The position numbers and the translations under genes are program-made. DNA of 64,000 nt from Sphingomonas sp. Leaf208 (GTDB lineage Bacteria > Pseudomonadota > Alphaproteobacteria > Sphingomonadales > Sphingomonadaceae), in NCBI RefSeq assembly GCF_001421415.1, contig NZ_LMKH01000036.1, positions 258,611 to 322,610 on the forward strand, given 5' to 3'. Of the stretch, positions 18,026 to 27,331 are shown in pieces. Numbering within the stretch: the first letter of the stretch is position 1; each line of letters begins with the position of its first letter. Below the pieces are notes generated by a model, which saw only the letters and a list, made by a program, of their open reading frames with translations, was not told the origin of the DNA and did not search any database.

Positions 18026-21000
18026 ATGCGTAACAACCTATTCCTGGGTGCGGCAGCGATTGCGCTGATCGCCCCGATGACTGCGTCCGCGCAGGAAACC
18101 ACCTCCTCGATCCGCGGCACCGTGACCGCGAATGGCGCGCCGGTTAACGGCGCGACTGTCGAGATCACCAGCCCCTCGACCGGTTCGCGCTCGACCGCGA
18201 CCACCGACACATCGGGCACGTTCAACGTCAACGGCCTCCGTCCCGGCGGCCCCTACACCGTTGCCGTCGCAGCAGCCGGCTATGGCAGCAAGCAGGTCAC
18301 CGACGTCAACATCACCGTCGCGCAGGCGTTCGATCTTCCGATCGATCTGGCCACCGACGCTGCTGGTGGCGCCGACGAGATCGTCGTGACCGCCGCCAGC
18401 CTGCCCAACGCGCGGTCTATCTCGCAGGGGCCGACGACCGTCCTCAACGCGCGCCAGATCGCCAACATCGCTTCGGTCAACCGCGACATCCGCGATCTCG
18501 AGCGTCGCGATCCGTTCGCCCGCCTCGACGACAGCCCCTCGGGCGGCCGTTCGGTCTCGTTCGCCGGCCAGAACGCGCGCTATAACCGCTTCACCGTCGA
18601 CGGCGTGTCGGTCAGCGACAATTTCGGCCTGAACAGCGATGGCCTGCCCAGCCGCCGTTCGCCGATCCCGCTCGACGCGATCGGCCAGTTCCAGGCACAG
18701 GTCGCACCATATGACGTGCGCCAGGGCAACTTCCAGGGCGGCGCGATCAACATCGTGCTGAAGTCCGGCACCAACGACTTCCACGGCACCGGCTTCTACT
18801 CGCAGTCGCGCGACGAGTTCGTCGGCAAGCGCACCAAGGACCTGCGCGTCAGCGTCCCCAACTTCAAGACCGAGAACTACGGCGCCGAACTGTCCGGCCC
18901 GATCATCAAGGACAAGCTGTTCTTCATGGTCGCCGGCGAGCGCCTTCGCGGTGGCCGTCCGATCGCTGAGGGTCCGACCGACAACAACGCCGGCACCAGC
19001 ATCCTGGGCATCAGCCAGGCGCAGGTCGACCAGATCAGCGCGATCGCGAAGTCGGTCTATAATTACGACACCGGCGGCGTGCTGCGTAACCTCGGCGACA
19101 AGGACGACCGCGTCGTCGCCAAGATCGACGCGAACATCACCGACAAGCAGCGTCTGTCGTTGACCTACACCTACGCCAACGACGCCATCAACCTGCTCCA
19201 GAACACCTTCCCGACGGCACCGACCGGTCTGGGCCTGGCGTCGAACGCCTATATCCAGGGCAACCGCCTGCACACCGGCGTCGCGCAGTTGAACTCTGAA
19301 TGGTCGGACAGCTTCTCGACCGAAGTTCGTGGCTTCTACAAGAACTACACGCGTATCCAGGATCCGTTGCTCGGCCGCGGCTTCGCGCAGTTCCGTGTTT
19401 GCACCAATCCCACGAGCACGGCCGCGACAGCGGGCCTGACCGTCTCGCCAACCGCCTGCGAGAACAACGCCGGCACCGTGTCGTTCGGTCCTGACAGCTC
19501 GCGCCAGACCAACGAGCTGCGCACCGAGACATGGGGTGGCCTGGTCCAGGCGCGCCTGACCATGAACGACCATGACGTTCGCGTTTTCACCGAAGTCTCG
19601 AGCGTATCGATCTTCAACTCGTTCCTGCAGAACAGCGCTGGCAGCTATTATTTCGACTCGATCGCGGACCTTCAGAACCGCAATGCAGGGTCGTTTGCGT
19701 ACGGCAACGCGATCGTGGGCAATAACGGCCTGGCCGCGCTCGATCCCAATGCCGCCGCAGCACAGTTCGGTTACCAGAGCTACACGTTCGGCGTGATGGA
19801 CTCGTGGAAGGTTACGCCGACGCTGAACGTCAGCTTTGGCGCACGCTACGACCTGTATGCGATGGACGACAATCCACCGCTCAGCGCTGCCTTCGCCAGC
19901 CGCTATGCGAACGGTGCGATCGTCAACGGCCAGCGCATCAACATCAACAACAACAGCGCGAACATCTCCGGGTTCGACCTGTTCCAGCCGCGCGCCGGCT
20001 TCGACTGGAAGCCATCGCAGCGTATCAGCATCCGCGGCGGCGGCGGTGTCTTCGGCGGCGGTACGCCCGACGTCTATGTGTCGAACAGCTTCTCGAACAC
20101 CGGCGTGCTGACCAATTCGTTCAGCGTCAGCCGCACCGCGACCGGGTTCAACGGCTTCCCGGCTGGCACCCCGGCTGCCACGCAGGCAGCCACCGCCTCG
20201 GCCCTTCTGACCGGCGTTACCGGTACGTCGGTTCCAGCCGCGGCCAACACCTTCCTGACGGGTGGTTCGGTTCCGGCCAACTCGACGGTCAATGCGCTCG
20301 ACCCGAACTTCAAGATCCCGTCGCAGTGGCGCGCCACGCTGACGGGCGAGTATAGCGCAAACCTCGGCCCGCTCGGCGACAACTGGGTATTCGGTGCCGA
20401 CCTGCTGTACTCGAAGGTTCGCAATCAGGTGTATTTCACCGACATCCGTTCGGTGCCGATCGCCGGTTCGCTTACCCCGGACGGCCGCCAGCGCTACCAG
20501 AACCTGATCGATGGCGGTGCGACGAGCACCAACACCAACACCGACATCCTGCTGACCAACACGAACAAGGGCCGCGCCTACATCGCGGTCGCGCGTCTCG
20601 ACAAGGCATGGGATTCGGGGCTGAGCATCAACGGCAGCTTCACGTACCAGGACGTCAAGGACGCAGCGCCGGCAACGTCGTCGACCGCGGGTTCGAACTA
20701 TTCGAACGGTGCGTTCGTCGATCCCAACAACGTTGCCTATGGCATCTCGAACGACCAGGTTAAGTACTTCTTCAAGTACGGCGTAAACTACGACCACGCC
20801 TTCTTCGGGGACTACAAGACCACGTTCGCGCTGTTCGGCGAATCGCGGATCGGCCATCCGTTCAGCTACACGTTCCAGGATTTCGGCAACAACGGCAGCG
20901 GCCGCGCGTCGGTATTCGGCACCACGGGCGTCAGCTCGAACTCGGGTACGGGCGGCAACCGCTACCTGATGTACGTGCCGACGCTGGACGATGCGAAGGT

Positions 21001-21496
21001 CTCGTACAGCAGCGCTGCGGTTCGCGATGCGGTCAACGCGTTCATCGACTCGTCGGGTCTCGGCAAGTATCGTGGCAAGACTGCGCCGCGTAACGGCTTC
21101 AACTCGAAGTGGTTCACGCGTCTCGACCTTCACGTCGCGCAGGAAATTCCGACCTTCGTCGGCGGCTCGCGCGTCACGCTGTTCGCGGACATCGAGAACT
21201 TCACGAACTTCCTGAACAAGAACTGGGGCCAGCAGCGCGAGTACGTCTTCCCGTACAACACCCCGGTGGTCCGGGTGCAGTGCTTGCAGACCGCGGTGCC
21301 GACCGGCATCGCGCCGGGTGCGGCCAATCCTGCCGGTGGCACCTATGGCGCCGTGGCGACCAACGCCGGACAGGCTTGCGCCCAGTATCGCTACTCGCCA
21401 GTCGGCGGCAGCGCGAACTTCACGCCGCAGCCTGACCAGGTTTACGTGAACCAGTCGCTCTACTCGATCCGTATCGGTGCGCGCTTCACGTTCTAA
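18026..21496 (+). CDS. TonB-dependent receptor, Oar-like, with carboxypeptidase regulatory-like domain
   Basis: A large outer-membrane receptor of 1156 residues. The start at 18026 follows AAAGGGG. Signal peptide 1-22 ends ASA. A carboxypeptidase-regulatory-like beta sandwich spans about 28-105 (SIRGTVTANGAPVNGATV). The plug domain is at about 118-245 and contains NRFTVDGVSVSDNFG. The rest is a 22-strand barrel ending in the aromatic GARFTF. Such Oar/OmpA-like receptors are numerous in sphingomonads and are thought to import oligosaccharides, peptides or chelates; the ligand is unknown. A sharp terminator follows and the next genes are a LytS/LytTR pair. No TonB box could be assigned with confidence. 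Confidence 0.93.
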   Translation: MRNNLFLGAAAIALIAPMTASAQETTSSIRGTVTANGAPVNGATVEITSPSTGSRSTATTDTSGTFNVNGLRPGGPYTVAVAAAGYGSKQVTDVNITVAQAFDLPIDLATDAAGGADEIVVTAASLPNARSISQGPTTVLNARQIANIASVNRDIRDLERRDPFARLDDSPSGGRSVSFAGQNARYNRFTVDGVSVSDNFGLNSDGLPSRRSPIPLDAIGQFQAQVAPYDVRQGNFQGGAINIVLKSGTNDFHGTGFYSQSRDEFVGKRTKDLRVSVPNFKTENYGAELSGPIIKDKLFFMVAGERLRGGRPIAEGPTDNNAGTSILGISQAQVDQISAIAKSVYNYDTGGVLRNLGDKDDRVVAKIDANITDKQRLSLTYTYANDAINLLQNTFPTAPTGLGLASNAYIQGNRLHTGVAQLNSEWSDSFSTEVRGFYKNYTRIQDPLLGRGFAQFRVCTNPTSTAATAGLTVSPTACENNAGTVSFGPDSSRQTNELRTETWGGLVQARLTMNDHDVRVFTEVSSVSIFNSFLQNSAGSYYFDSIADLQNRNAGSFAYGNAIVGNNGLAALDPNAAAAQFGYQSYTFGVMDSWKVTPTLNVSFGARYDLYAMDDNPPLSAAFASRYANGAIVNGQRININNNSANISGFDLFQPRAGFDWKPSQRISIRGGGGVFGGGTPDVYVSNSFSNTGVLTNSFSVSRTATGFNGFPAGTPAATQAATASALLTGVTGTSVPAAANTFLTGGSVPANSTVNALDPNFKIPSQWRATLTGEYSANLGPLGDNWVFGADLLYSKVRNQVYFTDIRSVPIAGSLTPDGRQRYQNLIDGGATSTNTNTDILLTNTNKGRAYIAVARLDKAWDSGLSINGSFTYQDVKDAAPATSSTAGSNYSNGAFVDPNNVAYGISNDQVKYFFKYGVNYDHAFFGDYKTTFALFGESRIGHPFSYTFQDFGNNGSGRASVFGTTGVSSNSGTGGNRYLMYVPTLDDAKVSYSSAAVRDAVNAFIDSSGLGKYRGKTAPRNGFNSKWFTRLDLHVAQEIPTFVGGSRVTLFADIENFTNFLNKNWGQQREYVFPYNTPVVRVQCLQTAVPTGIAPGAANPAGGTYGAVATNAGQACAQYRYSPVGGSANFTPQPDQVYVNQSLYSIRIGARFTF

Positions 21497-21523
21497 AGCG
21501 CGTCCGACCTGATCGGTCGAATT

Positions 21524-21568
21524 GGCCGCCGCTTCCCTCGGGGTGCGGCGGCCTTTTTCGTTTTGCGG
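21524..21568 (+). terminator. Rho-independent terminator after the receptor gene
   Basis: GGCCGCCGC at 21524-21532 pairs perfectly with GCGGCGGCC at 21545-21553 around a 12-nt loop and is followed by TTTTTCGTTTT. It lies 28 bp after the receptor stop. Confidence 0.92.
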
Positions 21569-21634
21569 CCTAGCGCCCGACCAGACCGTTCGGCTTTTGC
21601 GTGTGCCTTGCGCGGCGTGTAAGACGGTGGGCCA

Positions 21635-22780
21635 ATGGCTAATTCTTCCGTCCCGCCCCCCGGCTCATCCGCCTTGAACTCGACCCGGCGCCTGCCCTTC
21701 ACTGCGCGGCCGTTTTTCGAGAACAAGGCGCGCGCGTTCTGGATACTCCAGGCGGTCGGGTGGAGCGGGTATCTGCTTCTGCGCGGCGTTGTGTCGATCT
21801 CGAACGGGCTGTCGCTCGACGGGGTGATCCCGGTGATCGTCGAGGCGATCGTGGGGTATTGCATCACGCTGCTGCTCTCGACGATGTACGGCCAGTATCG
21901 GCGGATGAACCGGTTGGTCGGCATCTTCTTGACGATCGCGACGCTCGCCGCGGCGACGTTCCTGTACGCGGTGCTCGACGCGTTCACCTTCTCGTTCATC
22001 GCGACCGCGACGCCGGGGGTGACTCTCACGCGGCTGCTGGGGTCGGTGTACGTCACCTTCACGGTGCTGTTCGGGTGGTCGGCGCTGTATTTCGGGATCA
22101 ATTTCTACCTGATCGTCGAGCAGCAGATCGACCAGATGGAGCATCTCGAGAACCAGGCGTCGTCGGCGCAGCTGGCGATGCTCCGCTATCAGCTCAACCC
22201 GCATTTCCTGTTCAACACGCTGAACTCGATCTCGACTTTGGTGCTGCTCAAGCAGACCGAGCGGGCGAACGCGATGCTGAGCCGGCTGTCGTCGTTCCTG
22301 CGCTATACGCTGGCGAACGAGCCGACCGCGCACGTCACCGTCGCGCAGGAGGTGGACCAGCTGAAGCTGTATCTGGAGATCGAGAAGATGCGCTTCGAGG
22401 ATCGGATGCGGCCGAAGTTCGACATCGATCCGCGCGCCGAACGCGCGCGCCTGCCGTCGCTGCTGCTGCAACCGCTCGTCGAAAACGCGATCAAATATGC
22501 CGTCACGCCGCAGGAGGAAGGCGCCGAAATCTGCGTCGAAGTGCGGCTCGCCGGGGAACGCGTGCAGATCGCCGTATCCGATACCGGTCCGGGCTTGATC
22601 GAGGGCCGGATCGGTTCAAGCCAATCCACAGGCGTGGGGCTCGCTAATATTAGAGACAGGTTGGCTCAGGCATATGGGCCCGACCACCGTTTCGAAACCC
22701 GCTCCACGCCCGCTGGCGGCTTCTCGGTGGAAATCGAGATTCCGTATCAGCTTGAAGACGTGAACAGAGAGGCCTCATGA
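21635..22780 (+). CDS. Sensor histidine kinase, LytS/YehU family
   Basis: Membrane histidine kinase of 381 residues. About four hydrophobic helices lie between residues 34 and 170, with no extracellular sensor domain. Then a coiled linker (QQIDQMEHLENQ) leads to the His_kinase (PF06580) box NPHFLFNTLNS, with phospho-accepting His190. The ATPase part has QPLVENAIKYAV (N box) near 284-295 and DTGPGL plus STGVGLANIRDRL near 318-345. The stop overlaps the next start by four bases (ATGA), so it forms one unit with the LytTR regulator. The signal is unknown; position after the receptor suggests envelope or nutrient sensing, which is inference. Confidence 0.93.
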   Translation: MANSSVPPPGSSALNSTRRLPFTARPFFENKARAFWILQAVGWSGYLLLRGVVSISNGLSLDGVIPVIVEAIVGYCITLLLSTMYGQYRRMNRLVGIFLTIATLAAATFLYAVLDAFTFSFIATATPGVTLTRLLGSVYVTFTVLFGWSALYFGINFYLIVEQQIDQMEHLENQASSAQLAMLRYQLNPHFLFNTLNSISTLVLLKQTERANAMLSRLSSFLRYTLANEPTAHVTVAQEVDQLKLYLEIEKMRFEDRMRPKFDIDPRAERARLPSLLLQPLVENAIKYAVTPQEEGAEICVEVRLAGERVQIAVSDTGPGLIEGRIGSSQSTGVGLANIRDRLAQAYGPDHRFETRSTPAGGFSVEIEIPYQLEDVNREAS

Positions 22781-23574
22781 CCATCCGTACCATTCTCGTC
22801 GACGACGAGCCGCTGGCGATCCAGGGGCTGGAACTCCGACTCCAGGCCCATGAAGACGTCGAGATCATCGAAAAATGCTCGAACGGCCGCGAAGCGATTC
22901 GCGCGATCAAGACGCACAAGCCCGATCTAGTCTTCCTCGATATCCAGATGCCGGGGTTCGACGGGTTCTCCGTCGTGCAGGGGCTGATGGAGGTCGAGCC
23001 GCCGTTGTTCGTGTTCGTCACCGCCTATTCGGACCATGCCTTGCGTGCGTTCGAGGCACAGGCGGTCGATTATCTGATGAAGCCGGTCGAGGAATCGCGA
23101 CTGGCCGACACGATCGAGCGGGTTCGGCAGCGTTTGAGCGAGAAGCGTGGCGTCGAGGAAGTCGATCGGTTGCGCGAAGTGCTCGCCGATGTCGCGCCGG
23201 ATGCGGCGGCGGACATGCCGGATGGGGACGCGGTGTCCGCGAACCGGTTCGAGAAGCTTATCAACATCAAGGATCGCGGACAGATCTTCCGCGTCGATGT
23301 CGATACGATCGAGCGGATCGATGCGGCCGGTGATTACATGTGCATATATACCGGCGATAATACGTTGATCCTGCGCGAGACGATGAAGGATCTGGAGAAG
23401 CGGCTTGATCCGCGCAGGTTCCAGCGGGTGCATCGGTCGACGATCGTGAACCTGGATCTGGTGAAGCAGGTCAAGCCGCATACTAACGGCGAATGCTTCC
23501 TGGTGCTGAATTCGGGTGCGAGCGTGAAGGTTTCGCGGTCTTATCGTGATGTGGTGGCGCGGTTCGTTCACTGA
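22777..23574 (+). CDS. LytTR family response regulator
   Basis: A DNA-binding response regulator of 265 residues. The receiver domain at 1-120 has acidic DDEP at 9-12, phospho-accepting Asp55 in FLDIQMPG and the conserved Lys in LMKPVEE near 105. The LytTR domain, about 160-265, has INIKDRGQIFRV, DYMCIYTGD and FQRVHRSTIVNLDLV, typical of the beta-sheet DNA reader. It is coupled to the kinase gene. LytTR targets are usually short paired direct repeats; none were matched here. Confidence 0.94.
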   Translation: MTIRTILVDDEPLAIQGLELRLQAHEDVEIIEKCSNGREAIRAIKTHKPDLVFLDIQMPGFDGFSVVQGLMEVEPPLFVFVTAYSDHALRAFEAQAVDYLMKPVEESRLADTIERVRQRLSEKRGVEEVDRLREVLADVAPDAAADMPDGDAVSANRFEKLINIKDRGQIFRVDVDTIERIDAAGDYMCIYTGDNTLILRETMKDLEKRLDPRRFQRVHRSTIVNLDLVKQVKPHTNGECFLVLNSGASVKVSRSYRDVVARFVH

Positions 23575-23603
23575 GTTCGAGCCCGTCGTCCTAGCCGCGT
23601 CCC

Positions 23604-23802
23604 TGTCATCCTAGCCCCGTCCCCGTCATCCTGACGAAAGTCAGGATCCAGGGTCATTGAGGGCATCGCTTGTTACCCTGGATCCTGACTTTCGTCAGGA
23701 TGACGGACGCGGGGGGGTGTGGTCGGGGCGAGCTTCCGGGAGCGTGCTCTTCCACTTCCGTCCTTGCCGATCGAGGTCCCGACTTTCGTCGGGATGACGG
23801 GG
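23604..23802. repeat. Inverted repeat, family E (copy 1, with half-copies)
   Basis: GTCATCCTGACGAAAGTCAG then GATCCAGGGT at 23625-23654 is mirrored by ACCCTGGATC then CTGACTTTCGTCAGGATGAC at 23675-23704, both arms being hairpins. Half-copies sit at about 23604-23614 (GTCATCCTAG) and 23778-23802 (CGACTTTCGTCGGGATGACG). It fills the 308-bp gap between the LytTR gene and the hydrolase gene; the remainder shows no gene. Confidence 0.88.
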
Positions 23803-23882
23803 GTGCGCTCCCTTAGCGGGCGCTTTCCCCGTTTCCCGTGGCCATTAACCAGTCCCTAAACCCCGCGGCCTAGAGCGGGGGG

Positions 23883-24896
23883 ATGAAGACGTCGGGTTAC
23901 GGCCTTTATCCGCATGTGCTGATCAGCCTGCCTGCTCTGGTGATGGCGACGTCGTGCGTGCCGGCGGATCGGCCGGCGGTGATCGCTCGGGTCCAGCCGG
24001 AGCGGAACTCGCGAGCCTTGCTGAGCCGGATGGCGTTGCATGTGCCGGACGACATCTCGGCGAAGATCGCGACGGCCGCGCCTGATGCGCCGTTTGCGGC
24101 TGCGGCGCCGTTCGTTGCTCCACCGTTTCTGACTTCGAACTCTGTCGATGACGCTAGCCGCGCCGCGGACTGCCTGACCGCGGCGGTGTATTATGAGGCG
24201 CGATCGCAATCCGAGGATGGGCAGCGGGCGGTGGCGCAGGTGGTGTTGAACCGGGTGCGCGACCGGGCCTTTCCGAACAGCGTTTGCGGGGTCGTGTACC
24301 AGGGGGCGGAGCGGCGGACCGGGTGCCAGTTCAGTTTTACCTGCGATGGCTCGATGAACCGGGCGCGGGAGCCGGGGGCTTGGGATCGCGCGCGAGCAGT
24401 CGCGGCGGCGGCGCTTGGTGGGAGCGTCTATGCGCCGGTCGGGGCGGCGACTTCGTTTCATACGACGAGCATTTTGCCTTGGTGGGCGTCGAGTCTTGCG
24501 CGGATCACGACGGTTGGGGCGCATGTGTTCTATCGCTGGCAGGGGGCGTTGGAGCGGGCGCTGACGTTTCGGCAGGCTTATGCCGGGGTCGAGCCTGGGG
24601 TTCGGGGTGTTAGCTTTTCCGGTGGTGTTGTGACGGCGGTTGCGGCGCAGGTTGCTGGGGTTACGGTGCATTATGGCAATCGGGACGACGTTGCGGACTC
24701 CGGTGCGGAGCCGGCCGATGCGCTGCATGGGGTGACGGTGCACCGGGGGGTGTTGCGTTCTGGCTCGGCGATGGCGGGCGCGGCGGTTGTCCAGACGCGG
24801 TTGGTTTCTGGGGTGCGGGTTCACGTTGGTGGGCGGGCGTCTGCGATGATCGGCAGCGGTAACGCCGCCGACGCGGTAGTGTCGGACGAAACCTGA
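23883..24896 (+). CDS. Cell wall hydrolase, SleB-like (Hydrolase_2)
   Basis: A probable periplasmic peptidoglycan hydrolase of 337 residues. A short hydrophobic segment with ALVMATSC near 19-26 suggests a lipoprotein-like or Sec signal. The catalytic domain at about 95-225 begins DCLTAAVYYEARSQ with catalytic Glu105. It continues with VAQVVLNRVRD, then CQFSFTCDG and SFHTT and WWA, as in SleB/CwlJ amidase or lytic-transglycosylase domains. The last ~110 residues are variable. In non-sporulating alphaproteobacteria these enzymes act in wall remodelling. The upstream gap is filled by repeats. Confidence 0.9.
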   Translation: MKTSGYGLYPHVLISLPALVMATSCVPADRPAVIARVQPERNSRALLSRMALHVPDDISAKIATAAPDAPFAAAAPFVAPPFLTSNSVDDASRAADCLTAAVYYEARSQSEDGQRAVAQVVLNRVRDRAFPNSVCGVVYQGAERRTGCQFSFTCDGSMNRAREPGAWDRARAVAAAALGGSVYAPVGAATSFHTTSILPWWASSLARITTVGAHVFYRWQGALERALTFRQAYAGVEPGVRGVSFSGGVVTAVAAQVAGVTVHYGNRDDVADSGAEPADALHGVTVHRGVLRSGSAMAGAAVVQTRLVSGVRVHVGGRASAMIGSGNAADAVVSDET

Positions 24897-24899
24897 TAG

Positions 24900-24997
24900 C
24901 TCCCTCCCCTTCAGGGGAGGGTCGGGGTGGGGCACTGCCACAAGCGACACGTTCGCGGACAAGCCCCATCCCAGCCCTCCCCTGAAGGGGAGGGAGT
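24900..24997. repeat. Inverted repeat, family C-like (copy 4)
   Basis: CTCCCTCCCCTTCAGGGGAG then GGTCGGGGTGGGGC, mirrored by GCCCCATCCCAG then CCCTCCCCTGAAGGGGAGGG. It is the first of three repeats lying end to end before the ABC-F gene; the 440-bp gap contains no gene. Confidence 0.86.
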
Positions 24998-25026
24998 TTT
25001 AAAGGCTCCCTATTCCAATACCTGCA

Positions 25027-25134
25027 GCACCCCGGCGAAGGCCGGGGCCAGTTGGGGGACGTGGCCAACTGCGGACTGTGCTTCGTTACGACCACCTTGC
25101 CAACTGGGCCCCGGCCTTCGCCGGGGTGGTGGCC
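25027..25134. repeat. REP-like inverted repeat, family A (copy 4)
   Basis: CACCCCGGCGAAGGCCGGGG with CCAGTTGGGGG, inverted as GCCAACTGGG with CCCCGGCCTTCGCCGGGG and TGGTGG. Confidence 0.88.
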
Positions 25135-25170
25135 ATGCGGAGTGGTCATGGGCCTCAATATGCCCTTTCT

Positions 25171-25250
25171 TGTTCCCCCGCGGAGGCGGGGGTCCAGGAT
25201 CTCGGGCGGTGGCGTTTGTGATCCTGGGCCCCCGCCTTCGCGGGGGAACA
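25171..25250. repeat. REP-like inverted repeat, family B (copy 4)
   Basis: GTTCCCCCGCGGAGGCGGGG with GTCCAGGATC, inverted as GATCCTGGGC with CCCCGCCTTCGCGGGGGAAC, about 20 nt apart. It ends 87 bp before the ABC-F start. Confidence 0.86.
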
Positions 25251-25336
25251 GCTTCTTCCAAAGGAGCTCTCGCCGCTCCACCGCGAGAGACACCCGACCC
25301 TCGCAAAACCATGCTGCATCTGCTAACGGCTCGCGC

Positions 25337-27205
25337 ATGCTGAACCTGAACAATATCACGGTGCGCCTGGGCGGACGCGTTATCCTCGATGGCGCCACGG
25401 CCGCGTTGCCGCCGGGCTCGCGCGTCGGGCTGATCGGGCGCAACGGCGCGGGCAAGTCGACGATGGTGCGCGTGATCGCGGGGCAGTTGGAGCCGGACGA
25501 CGGCTCGGCCGACATGCCGAAGGGCGCCCGCATCGGCTACCTCGCGCAGGAAGCGCCGCACGGCGTGAAGACCCCGTTCGAGACCGTGCTCGAAGCCGAT
25601 CTGGAGCGCGCCGCGCTGATGATCGAGAGCGAGACGAGCGAGGATCCCGACCGGCTCGGCGACGTGTACGAGCGGCTGATCGCGATCGACGCGTACACCG
25701 CGCCCGCCCGCGCCGCGCAGATCCTGCTGGGTCTGGGCTTCGACGAGGACATGCAGGCGCGGACGCTCGACAGCTTCTCGGGTGGCTGGAAGATGCGCGT
25801 GGCACTCGCCGCTCTGCTGTTCTCGCAGCCTGACCTGCTGCTGCTCGACGAGCCTTCGAACCATCTCGATCTCGAAGCGGTGATGTGGCTCGAGGACTTC
25901 CTCAAGGGCTACAAGGCGACGATCGTGGTGGTCAGCCACGAGCGCGATTTCCTCAACAACGTGGTCGATCACATTCTGCATCTGCAGGGCGGCAAGATCA
26001 CGCTGTATCCCGGCGGCTATGACGCGTTCGAGCGCCAGCGTGCCGAGCGCCTCGCGCAGATCGAGGCGGCGCGCGCCAACCAGGCGGTGCAGCGCGAGAA
26101 GCTGCAGGAATATATCGCCAAGAATTCGGCCCGTGCTTCTACGGCCAAGCAGGCGCAGTCGCGACAGAAGATGCTGTCGAAGATGCAGCCGATCGCCGAG
26201 AGCTACAACGATCCGACGCTGTCGTTCGGCTTCCCCAACCCGACCGAACTGCGGCCGCCGTTGATCACGCTCGACATGGCGACGGTGGGCTATGCCGACG
26301 TGCCGATCCTGAAGCGGCTTAACATGCGGCTCGATCCCGACGACCGGGTCGCGCTGCTCGGGCGCAACGGCAACGGCAAGACCACGCTCGCGCGGCTGCT
26401 GGCGGCGCAGCTGACGCCGATGGACGGCGAGATGTCGTCGTCGGGCAAGATGAAGGTGGGATACTTCACCCAGTATCAGGTCGAGGAACTCGATCCGACC
26501 GACTCGCCGATCGAGCATATGTCGCATCTGATGAAGGGCGCGACGCCGGCGGCGGTGCGCGCGCAATTGGGGCGGTTCGGCTTCTCGGGCGACAAGGCGA
26601 CGACCCGGGTCGGCAAGCTGTCGGGTGGCGAGCGGGCGCGTCTGGCGCTGGCGCTGATCACGCGCGATGCGCCGCACCTGCTGATCCTCGATGAGCCGAC
26701 CAACCATCTGGACGTCGATGCGCGTGAGGCGCTCGTGCAGGCGCTCAACGCGTATACCGGCGCCGTGGTGCTGGTCAGTCATGACCGGCACATGCTGGAG
26801 CTGACCGCGGATCGGCTGGTGCTGGTCGACGACGGGACGGCGAAGGAATTCGACGGCAGCCTCGACGATTACATCGCGTTCGTCCTGAAGGGCGATGGCG
26901 GCAAGGGCGATGCGGCGTCGAAGGCCGACAAGAAGGCGGGCAAGAAGGCCGCCGCCGAGGCGAAGAGTAATGACGCCGCTCTGCGCAAGGCTTTGCGCGA
27001 GATCGAGGAGCAGACGGCCAAGTTCACCAAGGAGCGCAATGCTCTGGACCGCGCGATGGTGGATCCGGCGAGTGCGGAGCCGCGGTTCTCGCGGATGTCG
27101 ATGGGGGACCTGAGCAAGCGTCGCGCCGAGGTGCATGCGAAGCTCGAGGCTAGCGAGGCGAAGTGGCTCGAGGCTAGCGAGGCGCTTGAGGGCGTGGAGG
27201 CTTAA
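25337..27205 (+). CDS. ABC-F family ATP-binding cassette protein
   Basis: A soluble protein with two ABC cassettes and no membrane domain, 622 residues. ABC-F proteins bind the ribosome and modulate translation or antibiotic access. The first Walker A GRNGAGKST is near 34-42 and its signature FSGGWKM near 146; a linker rich in QREKLQEYI and SRQKMLSKM spans about 240-290. The second Walker A GRNGNGKTT is near 342-350 with signature LSGGERARLAL near 427 and DEPTNHLD. A charged Lys-rich coiled coil runs from about 520 to the end, as in Uup/YheS types. The start at 25337 begins the conserved MLNLNNITV. Confidence 0.94.
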   Translation: MLNLNNITVRLGGRVILDGATAALPPGSRVGLIGRNGAGKSTMVRVIAGQLEPDDGSADMPKGARIGYLAQEAPHGVKTPFETVLEADLERAALMIESETSEDPDRLGDVYERLIAIDAYTAPARAAQILLGLGFDEDMQARTLDSFSGGWKMRVALAALLFSQPDLLLLDEPSNHLDLEAVMWLEDFLKGYKATIVVVSHERDFLNNVVDHILHLQGGKITLYPGGYDAFERQRAERLAQIEAARANQAVQREKLQEYIAKNSARASTAKQAQSRQKMLSKMQPIAESYNDPTLSFGFPNPTELRPPLITLDMATVGYADVPILKRLNMRLDPDDRVALLGRNGNGKTTLARLLAAQLTPMDGEMSSSGKMKVGYFTQYQVEELDPTDSPIEHMSHLMKGATPAAVRAQLGRFGFSGDKATTRVGKLSGGERARLALALITRDAPHLLILDEPTNHLDVDAREALVQALNAYTGAVVLVSHDRHMLELTADRLVLVDDGTAKEFDGSLDDYIAFVLKGDGGKGDAASKADKKAGKKAAAEAKSNDAALRKALREIEEQTAKFTKERNALDRAMVDPASAEPRFSRMSMGDLSKRRAEVHAKLEASEAKWLEASEALEGVEA

Positions 27206-27217
27206 CCCTCTCCTTAC

Positions 27218-27322
27218 GCCCCTCCCTGGAAGGGAGGGGTTGGGGGTGGGTCGGCCTGTTGGCGGGCTCGGGTGGATCCCAAGCAGCCTACCCACCCCCG
27301 GCCCCTCCCTTTCAGGGAGGGG
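27218..27322. repeat. Inverted repeat, family C (copy 2)
   Basis: CCCCTCCCTGGAAGGGAGGG with GTTGGGGGTGGGTCGG, inverted as CCTACCCACCCCCGG with CCCCTCCCTTTCAGGGAGGG. It lies between two convergent gene ends. Confidence 0.87.
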
Positions 27323-27331
27323 GGAAGAAGG

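Noticed and set aside
18038..21133. A 1031-codon open frame antisense to the TonB-dependent receptor
   Set aside because: It is Arg/Val/Asp/Gln-rich with no domain, has no ribosome binding site, and mirrors a well-supported receptor; long antisense frames are expected at this GC content.
24900..25250. Possible CRISPR array
   Set aside because: The repeats are inverted hairpin pairs of different families, not regularly spaced direct repeats, and no cas genes are present.
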